The notes: a model not told the origin generated them from the sequence alone. DNA of 64,000 nt from Salinisphaera sp052044135 (GCF_052044135.1 NZ_JBQDYF010000004.1:124001-188000); one strand, 5' to 3'; shown: positions 9,434 to 20,037, counted from the stretch's first letter. Program-made: numbers and translations.

Positions 9434-10846
9434 TTAACTTTTTCCGGCAGCTTGATTGGCGGCGGGCGTGTCCAGCGGCATGCCGAGCAGCGTTTCCAGG
9501 TTGGCCTGGGCCTGCTGCAGGGAACTCTTGAGCCGGATTGCCTCGATCTGCTTCGACAGCAGGCTCGTGCGTAGATTGATATAGGTCCCCGCGCTCATGT
9601 TGCCCTCGGCGAAGCTGCGTTGGGCAGCGGTGGTGGTTTGCTTGAGCAGCGGCAGATGGGCTTGCAACTGATGCAGTTGCCGGCTGCGAATCCGCACCTC
9701 GCGCCATAGCTTGTGGGCCTGGTTGGCGGCCTGATCCAGGCGCGCCTGGTAGCTCTGGCGCAGTGACGCGCGTGTTGCGCGGGCGATCGCGATCTGGCCC
9801 TGGTTGTGGTTGAACAACGGCAGGGTGAGGTTGATGCCCGCGCCCACGGTCTTGACCTGGCTGGTATCGCTACCGTTGGTCGGCCCGATCGACAGTGCCG
9901 GAAACTGCTTGAGAATCGCCTTGCGCACCTTGGCTTCCTGGCTGTGATAGCCGGCGCGCAGCGCGAGCAGATCCGGCCGGCGCTTGGGCAGCTTCGCCAA
10001 GGCGGACTGGAACTCGGCCTTGGATAACGGCTGGATATCGATGGCGCCGGTCAACCGCGGCTCGACGCCCGGCTTCACGCCGAGCAGGGCATCCAGCGCG
10101 TGCCAGGTCTGGTTGCGCTGGCGCTGGAGCTGGCGCAACTGGCTGTTGGCGTTGACCAGGGTGACCAGGTCGGCGGACGTGGTCGACAGCGTGGCATTGC
10201 CCTGTTTCAGGGCCTTGCGGTCGCGTTGATAGTGCTGCTTGTTGAGCCGGTGCTGGGTTTTCAGCAGATCGGCGAGCCGCGCCTGCGCGCGTGCCTGGAT
10301 GAACAGCTGGCGTGCTTTCTGCGCGACCTGCCATTCCTGCCAGAGGATATTCAGGTTGACCTTGGCCCGATTCGAGCGCGCGGCATCGCGCGACGCGTGC
10401 CAGGTGACCAGGCTGGTCAGGTCCGCCATCAGCCCGAGGCTGTAGCCGTTGTAAAGCGGCGGCGGCCCGCCCGTCGGATGGATGAAGTTCGCGCTCAACT
10501 GCGGATTGGGCAGCAGCCCGGCCTGTAACAGCTGTGCCTGCGCCACCCCGGCTTGCGCCCGCTTGGCCTTGAGATCGGGATTGTCGAGCACCGCCAGCAG
10601 GACCACGTCGGTCATGTCCAGGCCCTTGGCCGGGTTGACCGCATGCGGCTGCAGTCCGGGGACCGCGAGTTGCCGGGCCGGGACCTGCAGCGCGGGCGGC
10701 GTGTCCGCCAGATCCGGGCTATCGGGTAATGGCTTGGCGTGATAGGTCGCGCAGGCCGACACCAGCATCACCGGCACGATCGCCAGGGCAAGGCGGATTG
10801 GACGAGCCCCGGGGCGGCCCGGGCCGTTGACGCAAGGCTGGATCAT
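9434..10846 (-). CDS. Outer membrane factor lipoprotein (TolC/NodT family)
   Basis: Channel protein of the tripartite efflux system. A lipobox (LVSACA) after a hydrophobic stretch gives a lipid-anchored N-terminus, as in CusC and OprM. Two repeated long-helix halves follow, rich in Ala, Gln and Leu, including LLQAGLLPNPQLSANF and the matching second repeat. I use the ATG at 10846 (470 residues), which gives a sensible signal peptide; a GTG at 10882 would add 12 residues. It is the first gene of the efflux operon. The ~120 bases upstream to the next gene must hold its promoter, but I see no clear hexamers. Confidence 0.88.
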   Translation of the reverse strand: MIQPCVNGPGRPGARPIRLALAIVPVMLVSACATYHAKPLPDSPDLADTPPALQVPARQLAVPGLQPHAVNPAKGLDMTDVVLLAVLDNPDLKAKRAQAGVAQAQLLQAGLLPNPQLSANFIHPTGGPPPLYNGYSLGLMADLTSLVTWHASRDAARSNRAKVNLNILWQEWQVAQKARQLFIQARAQARLADLLKTQHRLNKQHYQRDRKALKQGNATLSTTSADLVTLVNANSQLRQLQRQRNQTWHALDALLGVKPGVEPRLTGAIDIQPLSKAEFQSALAKLPKRRPDLLALRAGYHSQEAKVRKAILKQFPALSIGPTNGSDTSQVKTVGAGINLTLPLFNHNQGQIAIARATRASLRQSYQARLDQAANQAHKLWREVRIRSRQLHQLQAHLPLLKQTTTAAQRSFAEGNMSAGTYINLRTSLLSKQIEAIRLKSSLQQAQANLETLLGMPLDTPAANQAAGKS

Positions 10847-10969
10847 CAGAGCAAGGCGCGCCGTTACCGGCACGGGAACCACGTGTTGGAACGCGAGTCT
10901 AAACAGTTGGCTGTAATAGCCATGTTAACCCTGGCCGGCGCGGGCTGGGCGCCGAATCAGGCCGCATGC

Positions 10970-11386
10970 TCAGAACAGCGACTGTTGCGGGTTCGCACGC
11001 GTTGTGCCGAAGCGCCGCAGCTGTTCGACAGATTGGCCGAGATAGCTCGCGATGCTCGATAACGCGGTGATATCGGCGAACGACTGGTCCGCGATCAGCT
11101 GTCGGGCGGTGTTGCGGTCGTCTTCGGAAGCCGCCTGCAGCAGATCGGCCAGCATGATCTCGTCCACCGGGGCGAAGGTTTCCGGGTATTTCCAGGCCAT
11201 CAGTTCGGCCGGCCGGTCGAGCTGGGCGGCGAAGGCCAGTTCGTGCACGAGCGCGGCCGCGGCGGCCAGGTCGGCGCCGTGACCGGCCACATGCTGGCGC
11301 CGGGCGAATTCATGGCAGGCCTCGGCATCGACCGACGCCATGCCGGCCAGCAGCGTGTTCATCGGCGTGTCGTCGGTATAGGCCAT
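10970..11386 (-). CDS. Hypothetical protein, small helical
   Basis: A 138-residue acidic protein that I do not recognise. It is rich in Ala, Leu and Asp, predicted mostly helical, and has no signal peptide or membrane segment. It ends in a Gln-Ser-Leu-Phe tail. It lies 64 bases downstream of ddlA on the same strand, so it may be co-transcribed. A second ATG eight codons in is an alternative start. It is kept because its codon pattern matches the neighbours and no better frame exists in the stretch. Confidence 0.6.
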   Translation of the reverse strand: MAYTDDTPMNTLLAGMASVDAEACHEFARRQHVAGHGADLAAAAALVHELAFAAQLDRPAELMAWKYPETFAPVDEIMLADLLQAASEDDRNTARQLIADQSFADITALSSIASYLGQSVEQLRRFGTTRANPQQSLF

Positions 11387-11450
11387 GGGCGCATCGGCTG
11401 GTGAATGGATCGCGCATCATCCGGAGCTGATGCGCACGGTGCAAGCCTCG

Positions 11451-12542
11451 CTACATCGAGGTGGCGAGCGCCCGGTCGGCGGCGTGCTGTTCCCGCGCCA
11501 GATCGACCAGCCGCGCCACCAGATCGGGATAGTCCATGCCGGATTCGGCCCACAGCTTGGGATACATCGAAATTCGGGTAAAACCCGGCAATGTATTGAT
11601 TTCGTTGATCACGACATGGTCGTCGGGGGTGACGAAGACATCCACCCGCGCCAGTCCGCGGCAGTCCAGCGCGCGGTAGGCGGCCAGGGCCACGCGGCGC
11701 ACGGCCTCGATGCTGTCGGCATCGAGCGCGGCCGGGATCACGACCTGTGCGGTGTCGTTCACGTACTTGGTGTCGTAGGCATAGAAACCGCCGTCGGCGA
11801 CCACCACCTCGCCGACCGTGCTCGCCTGGGGGTCGCTGTTGCCGAGTACGGCGCATTCGATCTCGCGCCCGGTCACCGCCGCTTCGATCAGCACCTTGTG
11901 ATCGAAGCGCAGCGCGAGATCGATCGCTGCGGCCAGCTCCTCGGCCGTGGCCGCCCGGCTCACGCCGACCGACGAGCCCAGATTGGCTGGTTTCACGAAC
12001 AGCGGGCTGCCCAGACGCGCGGTCAGCGCGGCATGATCCAGCGGCCGGTCCGCCGCGGTCACGACCTCGAACGGCGCGATCGCCAGCCCGGCGTCGCGCA
12101 GCAGCCGCTTGGTGACGTCCTTGTCCATGGCCGCGGCCGAGCCGAGCACGCCGGCGCCGACGCAGGCGATGTTGGCGGCCCGCAGCAGGCCCTGCAGGGT
12201 GCCGTCCTCGCCGGTCGGCCCGTGCACGATGGGAAAGGCCACATCGATTTCCAGTGCGACCTTGCCGGTGTCGGCGCTCACGATCTGGCCGGATTCGCGG
12301 CCCGGCACGATGGCGAGTGCCGCGGTGTCGGCCTTGAGCGCGATACGCTTCGGATCGTCCGGGTGATACACGAAATCGGCCGGGTCGGCGGCATGCCAGA
12401 CGCCGGCCTTGTCGATGCCGATGACGAACACCTCGAAGCGCTCGCGATCGAGTGCCGCGACGATATTACGCGCCGATTGCAGCGACACCTCGTGCTCGGC
12501 CGAGGCGCCCCCGCAGATCACGGCTACTCGCGTTCGGCCCAT
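11451..12542 (-). CDS. ddlA: D-alanine--D-alanine ligase
   Basis: ATP-grasp ligase that joins two D-alanines for peptidoglycan precursor synthesis in the cytoplasm. Seen: the N-terminal RVAVICGGASAEHEVS loop, VHGPTGEDGTLQG, the ATP-binding FVKPANLGSSVGVS, and the C-terminal EINTLPGFT that binds magnesium. The frame extends upstream, but the ATG at 12542 has a GGGAGAGG ribosome site and gives 363 residues. That matches DdlA (about 364) rather than the shorter DdlB (~306). The gene stands outside any division cluster, as ddlA does. Confidence 0.93.
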   Translation of the reverse strand: MGRTRVAVICGGASAEHEVSLQSARNIVAALDRERFEVFVIGIDKAGVWHAADPADFVYHPDDPKRIALKADTAALAIVPGRESGQIVSADTGKVALEIDVAFPIVHGPTGEDGTLQGLLRAANIACVGAGVLGSAAAMDKDVTKRLLRDAGLAIAPFEVVTAADRPLDHAALTARLGSPLFVKPANLGSSVGVSRAATAEELAAAIDLALRFDHKVLIEAAVTGREIECAVLGNSDPQASTVGEVVVADGGFYAYDTKYVNDTAQVVIPAALDADSIEAVRRVALAAYRALDCRGLARVDVFVTPDDHVVINEINTLPGFTRISMYPKLWAESGMDYPDLVARLVDLAREQHAADRALATSM

Positions 12543-12628
12543 GGGCCTCTCCCTTCCATCCGTCATTGGCGTGCGAGCCGCCAAGGATGCCATGAAAGCC
12601 CCATTCGCCACAGCGGGCGCGGGCCGCG

Positions 12629-12656
12629 CTTGAAAACCCGCCTCGCGGGCCGCATT
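12629..12656 (+). promoter_or_regulatory. Heat-shock (sigma-32) promoter of htpG
   Basis: CTTGAAA at 12629-12635 and CCGCATT at 12650-12656 with a 14-base spacer closely match the sigma-32 consensus (CTTGAAA, 11-16 bases, CCCCATNT). It lies 62 bases upstream of the htpG start, a gene known to be heat-induced in E. coli. Confidence 0.8.
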
Positions 12657-12718
12657 CAAGGCATGCAGGCGGCGCTGCCGCACCCATTTGGCATCAACCA
12701 CTACTGATTGAACACGCC

Positions 12719-14668
<1,950 letters not shown>

Positions 14669-15315
14669 CGTCGATGTCATGGGCCGGCACCGGCCCATGA
14701 CTGCCCGACGCCGGGTGCCACCGGGATGAAAACCAAGAATAAAGTCTGTCGATATGTGGGCCTGTTGCCGTTTCGTGCGAGTCCGCGCCAAGCGCTGTTT
14801 TGCGGCAAGACGAGGCGTAGTGCGCGCCGTACAGTCACTCTGCACAAGCGTGCTACAACGCTGGGTTGCCGTCGTGTCGTTAATCTTTGGGCGCTTGTCC
14901 CGAAGGGTTGGGCCGCCCATAAAAATCAACTAGCGGCGCTCGGCGGCGTTGCAAGTCTTGATCGTGGCACGCCACGATCGGCGACTCGCGCCTTGCCGAA
15001 CACGATTTGCGGTCTCCAACGCGACGCTCGCACGAAACGGCAACAGGCCCGCAGCTGCTGAGACCTTGTTTTTTTTAAGATATCAGAAATAGCACCATTC
15101 CAGACAAAGTCTGTCCAGATTTATCTATAGTAGGATAAGTTGGTTGCGAGCCTTCGTGTCGGTACAGCTATACGCGTTAAGAGCTGCAACCTTTCCGGTG
15201 CCGTGCCATATCCGCGATCGCTACACACCGTCGCGCCACATGATTACCGGCGGCGCGACCTATCCTTTTTCGTTGGGCGACTGCGTTATACCGCTGAAAA
15301 GCATGGCGCGTTGCA
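14669..15315. other. Non-coding accessory stretch after htpG
   Basis: About 650 bases without a convincing gene. It contains the 293-bp inverted-repeat element described separately and, just after it, a run of eight T at about 15069-15076. A ten-base direct repeat (AAAGTCTGTC) occurs at 14741-14750 and again at 15106-15115, on either side of the element. An open frame at 14726-15061 (111 codons) runs through the element but matches no family I know. Confidence 0.5.
14758..15050. repeat. 293-bp element with 24-bp terminal inverted repeats (MITE-like)
   Basis: Perfect 24-bp terminal inverted repeats lie at 14758-14781 and 15027-15050. Inside is another hairpin, with 9-bp arms at 14960-14968 and 14971-14979. 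The size, the perfect ends and the lack of a transposase resemble a miniature inverted-repeat transposable element. There is no obvious target duplication directly at the ends. A structured non-coding RNA or replication/recombination site is an alternative. Confidence 0.6.
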
Positions 15316-15615
15316 TCAAAAACCCAGGAACAGCATGTCCAGCGCCGCTGAGATATCATGCTGCTGTTCAGCAAGGCTGCCAATGCCGACACGCAACTCG
15401 TTTTCTGGCACGGCCGCCATGAACTGAGTTGCCATGAGCACCTCCTGGCCCTCAACCTTAAATATGGGGTTCAGTCGTTCGGCAGGAAATGGCGCCGCAG
15501 GCCTGGGCAACAGGGGCACAACAATGCGGGTGTTCAAGCTACTGAGAAGATCCGACTGTACATCCAGCAAATAGCCAGAACCGCCTGGGTTCTGGAAGAT
15601 GTCGAAAAGGGCCAT
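15316..15615 (-). CDS. ccdB: CcdB-family toxin
   Basis: Gyrase-poisoning toxin of 99 residues (F-plasmid CcdB is 101). Seen: the LLDVQSDLLSS strand matching FVDVQSDII of CcdB, VVPLLPR, then LNPIFKVEG, and the C-terminal helix HDISAALDMLFLGF that carries the gyrase-contacting end in CcdB. CcdB poisons DNA gyrase when antitoxin is lost. The ATG at 15615 shares one base with the antitoxin stop (TGATG), so the pair is translationally coupled. A longer frame upstream exists but would overlap the antitoxin. Confidence 0.88.
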   Translation of the reverse strand: MALFDIFQNPGGSGYLLDVQSDLLSSLNTRIVVPLLPRPAAPFPAERLNPIFKVEGQEVLMATQFMAAVPENELRVGIGSLAEQQHDISAALDMLFLGF

Positions 15616-15860
15616 CAGAACTGACGGTGCCGGATTAGAGGTAAGCCATTGGCTTCGACATAAGCGTTGGAGCTTGCCAGTGCACCGGTATTTTCTTTCA
15701 GCCACTGCTGTTGCTTATGTCGCTTCACCGCTTCCGAGATCCCGGCCTCTGCGGATCGTGAAACGTTGATTCCCAAGGCTTTCGCTTCCTTCAGGAGTGC
15801 ACTGTCAAGCGATAGATTCGTAGGCCTTCGGGTGGATTTGGCAGTTTCAGCAGCTCGCAC
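15615..15860 (-). CDS. ccdA: CcdA-family antitoxin (GTG start)
   Basis: Antitoxin of the CcdAB pair, 81 residues. The N-terminal ribbon-helix-helix DNA-binding part reads RRPTNLSLDSALLKEAKALG, and the toxin-binding C-terminus has WLKENTGALASSNAYVEANG, as in CcdA. The frame is open for another 98 codons upstream. I choose the GTG at 15860 because a GAGAGG ribosome site lies nine bases before it, the size then fits the family, and a promoter sits just upstream at 15891-15919. By analogy with F-plasmid ccd, CcdA with CcdB should repress this promoter. Confidence 0.85.
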   Translation of the reverse strand: MRAAETAKSTRRPTNLSLDSALLKEAKALGINVSRSAEAGISEAVKRHKQQQWLKENTGALASSNAYVEANGLPLIRHRQF

Positions 15861-15890
15861 GGCATCGGACCTCTCGCGGGGGATGCTTAC

Positions 15891-15919
15891 ACTATATGCG
15901 CATATAAATTGCGCATCAA
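15891..15919 (-). promoter_or_regulatory. ccdAB promoter with overlapping palindromic operator
   Basis: On the minus strand TTGATG (15919-15914) and TATAGT (15896-15891) are separated by 17 bases, a good sigma-70 promoter. A perfect 14-bp palindrome at 15893-15906 overlaps the -10 box. That is where a ribbon-helix-helix antitoxin would be expected to bind for autorepression. Confidence 0.65.
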
Positions 15920-16261
15920 TATGCAGTAACGGCAACAGCCCCTGGGCGAACTGCAGGGTCCGTACACAAAAATTTTCGCAACGGACCGGCATGAATTTGT
16001 CGACATTTTCGCCCCCTTTTAAAGTCATATCGTTGGAGACGACATTGCGACAGTCTTCTTGATTTCGTGCAAAGTTCAGCCAAAGTCTTGACAGTGCGAT
16101 TGCTCGCGAACCTGAAGCGACAGCGCCTTGATCTTCCTTCTTATTTGCGCTCATTCGCGTGCATTTGCGGACAAAATGCGCTTGCTTAGTCAGCCAACTG
16201 AGTGTCGTACATAATCAAGACGGTCTTTATTGTTGGTTTTCAGGAACAGGGAGAACCCAAG
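15920..16261. other. Intergenic region between ccdAB and a secreted-protein gene
   Basis: About 340 relatively AT-rich bases. An open frame on the minus strand continues through it from ccdA, but it lacks a ribosome site and homology and is probably chance. A CATAAT at 16210-16215 could be the -10 of the downstream plus-strand gene; no good -35 partner was found. Confidence 0.35.
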
Positions 16262-16861
16262 ATGAATCCGGATCGACTGAAACGGACCGCCCCCTGGGCG
16301 CTGGCCTTGATGATTGCGATCGCGACGCCGCCCGCGTTCGCCGCGTCGCACCAGGAGAGCGTGGACATCGGCGGCACGACGCTCCAGCTTGGTGTCGACA
16401 AGACCCGGGCCATGGGCGAGGCGCGCTCGCAGTTCAACGTCTCGCCGGCCAGCCAGAACGGGCATTACTTCCTGTATCCCAAGGCGGTGCCACTGGGCAA
16501 GAATGGCCAAGCGCAACAGCCCAAGGCGGTGGGCTCGATCACTTTCGCGCACGGGCGGCTGGTGCGTGTAACGCGCAACCTCGGCTCGTTTCGGAGTGCC
16601 GATGGCCAGGCTGCGGTCCAGCACATGATCCAGGCCTTCTCCGACGCGCCCAACCAGGGCCGGCATCCGGCGGTGCATACCGATTCCAGCATGTCGGGCG
16701 ATGCCAGTACGACGCGGGTCTACTTCAGCTATCCGGATCGCGTGATCCAGGTGCTCGTGTTCCAGCCGGCCGATACCTCCGAACTGGCGACGGTGGACAT
16801 CACCGAGCAGTACGCTCTGTCGGGCAACCCGCCGCCGGATGACCAGGCGATGTCGCCGTAG
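16262..16861 (+). CDS. Secreted hypothetical protein
   Basis: A 199-residue protein with a classical signal peptide (positive start, hydrophobic LALMIAIA, cleavage after AFA near residue 26), so it is probably periplasmic. I choose the ATG at 16262, which has a GGGAGA ribosome site; an upstream ATG at 16202 would spoil the signal peptide. The mature part has no motif I recognise. It seems to be a mixed alpha/beta fold without cysteines. It stands alone, convergent with coaD. Confidence 0.75.
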   Translation: MNPDRLKRTAPWALALMIAIATPPAFAASHQESVDIGGTTLQLGVDKTRAMGEARSQFNVSPASQNGHYFLYPKAVPLGKNGQAQQPKAVGSITFAHGRLVRVTRNLGSFRSADGQAAVQHMIQAFSDAPNQGRHPAVHTDSSMSGDASTTRVYFSYPDRVIQVLVFQPADTSELATVDITEQYALSGNPPPDDQAMSP

Positions 16862-16917
16862 CGCTATCGTTCAGCGTAGCGACGGCCGTCGACCCCGGCG
16901 CGGGGTGGGCGGTTTTT

Positions 16918-17421
16918 TCATGTCGGCCCGCCGTTGGTCTTGGCGTGCAGGCGATCGGCCACGACACCCGGCACCAGTCCGGTGATACGCCCGTCAAGGA
17001 AGGCGATCTCGCGCACCAGCGTCGACGAGATGTGGGCGTATTCGGGCGAGGGCGCGAGCAGCACGGTATCGATTTCGGGCGCCAGATGCCGGTTCATCAC
17101 CGCCATCTGTTTCTCGTATTCGTAGTCGCCCACGCCACGGACCCCGCGCACCAGTACATCGACGCCGTGCTTGCGGGCGAAATCGACGATCAGGCCGCTG
17201 GCCGACAACACGGTCACGTTGTCCACGTCGGCCAGAACCAGCTGCGCGAGTTCGACCCGTTCGGCGTGGTCGAAGATCGATTTCTTGGATGAATTGCTCG
17301 CCACCGCCACGATCAGTTCGCTGAACATGCCGGCGGCGCGCCGGATCACGTCGGCATGGCCGTTGGTGATGGGATCGAATGTGCCGGTATAGGCGGCACG
17401 CACATGTTTGGCCTGGCTCAT
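16918..17421 (-). CDS. coaD: Phosphopantetheine adenylyltransferase
   Basis: Penultimate step of coenzyme A synthesis: ATP plus 4'-phosphopantetheine gives dephospho-CoA. Seen: the nucleotidyltransferase motif TGTFDPITNGHADVI at the start, VRGVRGVGDYEYEKQMA with the substrate-binding arginines, and the second ATP motif EYAHISSTLVREIA. Length is 167 residues (E. coli 159). The ATG at 17421 overlaps the rsmD stop by four bases, the common rsmD-coaD operon. Confidence 0.95.
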   Translation of the reverse strand: MSQAKHVRAAYTGTFDPITNGHADVIRRAAGMFSELIVAVASNSSKKSIFDHAERVELAQLVLADVDNVTVLSASGLIVDFARKHGVDVLVRGVRGVGDYEYEKQMAVMNRHLAPEIDTVLLAPSPEYAHISSTLVREIAFLDGRITGLVPGVVADRLHAKTNGGPT

Positions 17422-18053
17422 GGCGAGCCATGTTCGCCCGCCGGGCGAAGGCGCGCAAGACAATAGCCCACGCCGGCCGAACGCGACTGGCGCAGGATCT
17501 CGTAGTCCGCCGCCAGCCGTTCGCCGATGACCGCCTCGTCGCGGGCCGGATATTCGACATAAACCCGCGTGCGGTGGTCGATCAGGCCGGACAGGCCGGC
17601 CAGTGCCGCGGCGTGCAGTTCGGCCTCGAACGGTGGATCGATGAACACGACATCCGCGCGCTCGCCGGCCAGACGATCGGCGGCGTGCGTACCATCGGCG
17701 ACGAGCACGCGCCCGCGATCGGTTGCGCCCAGCATTTCCAGTGCGGCCTCGATCGCCGTGGCGGCCTGTCGGTCGTTGTCGACGAACACCGCGCGCGCGG
17801 CGCCGCGCGACAGGGCCTCGATGCCGAGCGCGCCGGTGCCGGCGAACAGATCAATGCAGCGCGCCCCGGCGAGCATCGGCGCCAGCCAGTTGAACAGGGT
17901 CTCGCGGACCCGGTTTGGCGTGGGGCGCAGGCCGGGCCGGTCCGCGACCGGCAGCACACGGCTGCGCCAGGCGCCGCCGATCACGCGAAGGTGGGCATCG
18001 CGTTCCGCGCGGGCCGGGCGGTCGCGCCGCCGGTGGGGGCGTCTGCCGCTCAT
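17418..18053 (-). CDS. rsmD: 16S rRNA (guanine966-N2)-methyltransferase
   Basis: Methylates G966 of 16S rRNA using S-adenosylmethionine. The 211 residues show the RsmD signatures RVIGGAWRSR, RPTPNRVRETLFNWL, the SAM-binding DLFAGTGALGIEALSRGA and the catalytic DPPF. The first ~20 residues are arginine-rich and vary in the family. It is joined to coaD by an ATGA overlap, and tldD lies 16 bases upstream on the same strand. Confidence 0.95.
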   Translation of the reverse strand: MSGRRPHRRRDRPARAERDAHLRVIGGAWRSRVLPVADRPGLRPTPNRVRETLFNWLAPMLAGARCIDLFAGTGALGIEALSRGAARAVFVDNDRQAATAIEAALEMLGATDRGRVLVADGTHAADRLAGERADVVFIDPPFEAELHAAALAGLSGLIDHRTRVYVEYPARDEAVIGERLAADYEILRQSRSAGVGYCLARLRPAGEHGSP

Positions 18054-18069
18054 GGGCGTTCTGCCGTAA

Positions 18070-19527
18070 TCAGGCGGCGCCTTCGGTGCCGCCGACGGTG
18101 ATCGAGTCGACCTTGAGCGTGGGCTGGCCGACGCCGACCGGTACGCTCTGGCCGTTCTTGCCGCATACGCCGACCCCGGTATCCAGCGCCCAGTCGTTGC
18201 CCAGCATTGAGATGCGGCCCAGAACCTCCGGGCCGTTGCCGATCAGCGTGGCGCCCTTGAGCGGCGCGCCGAGCTTGCCGTTGTCGATCCGGTAGGCCTC
18301 GTCGCAGGAGAACACGAAGTTGCCCGAAGTGATATCGACCGAGCCGCCGGAGAAATGCGCCGCATAGATGCCGGACTCGACCGAGGCGATGATGTCGGCC
18401 GGATCGGTGTCGCCGCCGCGCAGGTAGGTATTGGTCATGCGCGGCATGACGGTATGGGCATACGACTCACGCCGGGCGTTGCCCGTGGCGGGCGTGTCCA
18501 TCAGGCGCGCGTTGTGCTTGTCCTGCATGTAGCCGACCAGCACGCCGTTCTCGATCAGCGTGTTGGCGGCCGCCGGCGTGCCTTCGTCGTCGATTGTCAG
18601 GCTGCCGCGCCGGCCGTCGAGCGTGCCGTCGTCGACCACCGTGCACAGTTCGGAGGCGACCTTCTGCCCGATCTTGCCCGAATAGTTGGAGGCCCCGCGG
18701 CGATTGAAATCGCCTTCCAGTCCGTGGCCGACCGCTTCGTGCAACAGCACGCCGGACCAGCCCGCGCTCATCACCACCGGCATGGCGCCGGCGGGTGCGG
18801 CTTCGGCCTTGAGCCGGACCAGGGCACGGCGTACCGCCTCGCGGGCGTATTCGGCCACGAGATCGTCGGGGCCGGTGTAGATGTGGTATCCCAGCCGCCC
18901 GCCGCCGCCGGCGGTGGCCGATTCGCGCACGCCGTTCTCCTCGACCTGCACCGAGATGTTCAGCCGCACCATCGGCCGCACATCGCCGGCCAGCGTGCCG
19001 TCGGAGGCGGCCACCAGCATGGTGTCCGACGAGCCGGCCAGCGACACCGTCACGCGGACCACGCGGGCATCGGCATCGCGCGCGACCTTGTCGGCATGAT
19101 GCAGCAGCGCGACCTTGGCCTCGGCATCCAGCGTGGCCGCCGGGTCGATCGGCCGGTAGCGCACGGCCGGACCGGTGTCGCGCCGCGTGAGCGCATTCAT
19201 GCGCGCCGTCTTGCCATCGCGGGCAATCGCGGCCGCGGCCTGCGATGCCTGGGCGAGTGCCGGAAAGGCCAGTTCGTCGGCATAGGCGAAACCGGTCTGT
19301 TCACCGGCCAGTGCCCGTACGCCCACACCCTGGGCGGTGGAGGCGCCGGCGCTGCGGACCACGCTGTCCTCCAGCATCCAGTTCTCGCTTTTCAGGATCT
19401 GGAAATACAGGTCGGCATAGTCCACACCCGGTACCATCAGGCCGGACAAGGTGGTTTCGAGTTGTTGCGCGTTGATATTGGCGTGGCCGAGCAGGGCGTC
19501 GCTGGCGATATCGAGAGTGTTTTGCAT
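18070..19527 (-). CDS. tldD: Metalloprotease TldD
   Basis: Large subunit of the TldD/TldE (PmbA) zinc protease, which processes modified peptides such as microcin B17 and degrades CcdA in E. coli. The metal-binding HEAVGHGLEGD is visible, along with the C-terminal GNGPEVLGRISMLGNDWALD and VGVGQP. Length is 485 residues (E. coli 481). The conserved rng-yhdP-tldD order is kept but interrupted here by genes for a nitrilase-like enzyme, an oxidoreductase and an acetyltransferase. A CcdAB pair also lies 2.2 kb away. Confidence 0.95.
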   Translation of the reverse strand: MQNTLDIASDALLGHANINAQQLETTLSGLMVPGVDYADLYFQILKSENWMLEDSVVRSAGASTAQGVGVRALAGEQTGFAYADELAFPALAQASQAAAAIARDGKTARMNALTRRDTGPAVRYRPIDPAATLDAEAKVALLHHADKVARDADARVVRVTVSLAGSSDTMLVAASDGTLAGDVRPMVRLNISVQVEENGVRESATAGGGGRLGYHIYTGPDDLVAEYAREAVRRALVRLKAEAAPAGAMPVVMSAGWSGVLLHEAVGHGLEGDFNRRGASNYSGKIGQKVASELCTVVDDGTLDGRRGSLTIDDEGTPAAANTLIENGVLVGYMQDKHNARLMDTPATGNARRESYAHTVMPRMTNTYLRGGDTDPADIIASVESGIYAAHFSGGSVDITSGNFVFSCDEAYRIDNGKLGAPLKGATLIGNGPEVLGRISMLGNDWALDTGVGVCGKNGQSVPVGVGQPTLKVDSITVGGTEGAA

Positions 19528-19556
19528 GGCCTCAGATTAACACCTGAGACTCGGGA

Positions 19557-20012
19557 TCAGCCGAGTCGTTTTTGCAAAAACACTCGGTCGCGGCCGTCGT
19601 CCATGCGGCGATCGGTTTCCACGTAGCCGTGATGGGCATACCAGGCCCGGTTCTCGTGGGCGATCGCCGGCGTATAGAGCCGCACACGGTCGAACCCGCG
19701 CGCTGTGGCCTGTTGTTCGGCATGGGCCAGGAGCCGGCCGCCCAGGCCCCGCGATTGAGCGGCGGGATCGACTGCGATGTTCTCGATCCAGAACGTATCG
19801 CGGGCATCCAGCACCACGAAGCCCGCCAGCCGGCCGGATCGGCGAAAAACCCAGGTATCGCCCGCCGCGACCACGCGTGCGTAATCGACCGACAGCGGCT
19901 GCGGCGGGATGGGCATGCGCTCGACGTAGCGGGCATAAGCCGCCCAGGCGATGTCGCGGATGGCCACGGGGTCGCCGGCCTCGGCACCCCGTATGACGAT
20001 CTCATCGCGCAT
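19557..20012 (-). CDS. GNAT-family N-acetyltransferase
   Basis: A 151-residue acetyl-CoA-dependent acetyltransferase with the typical strand-helix signature ENIAVDPAAQSRGLGGRLL, whose RGLGG loop binds acetyl-CoA. The C-terminal part HENRAWYAHHGYVETDR resembles the substrate end of small-molecule or protein acetyltransferases. The substrate is unknown. It lies 25 bases downstream of the quinone oxidoreductase gene and 29 bases upstream of tldD, all on the minus strand. Confidence 0.85.
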   Translation of the reverse strand: MRDEIVIRGAEAGDPVAIRDIAWAAYARYVERMPIPPQPLSVDYARVVAAGDTWVFRRSGRLAGFVVLDARDTFWIENIAVDPAAQSRGLGGRLLAHAEQQATARGFDRVRLYTPAIAHENRAWYAHHGYVETDRRMDDGRDRVFLQKRLG

Positions 20013-20037
20013 TGCCGGCGCCCGGTTGTCGCGATCC

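Noticed and set aside
14726..15061. 111-codon open frame spanning the inverted-repeat element considered as a gene
   Set aside because: Arg-rich translation, no domain, no ribosome site, and both ends lie in the repeat structure.
15861..16154. N-terminal extension of CcdA (98 further codons)
   Set aside because: It would cross the promoter and palindrome and double the family length; the GTG at 15860 has a good ribosome site.
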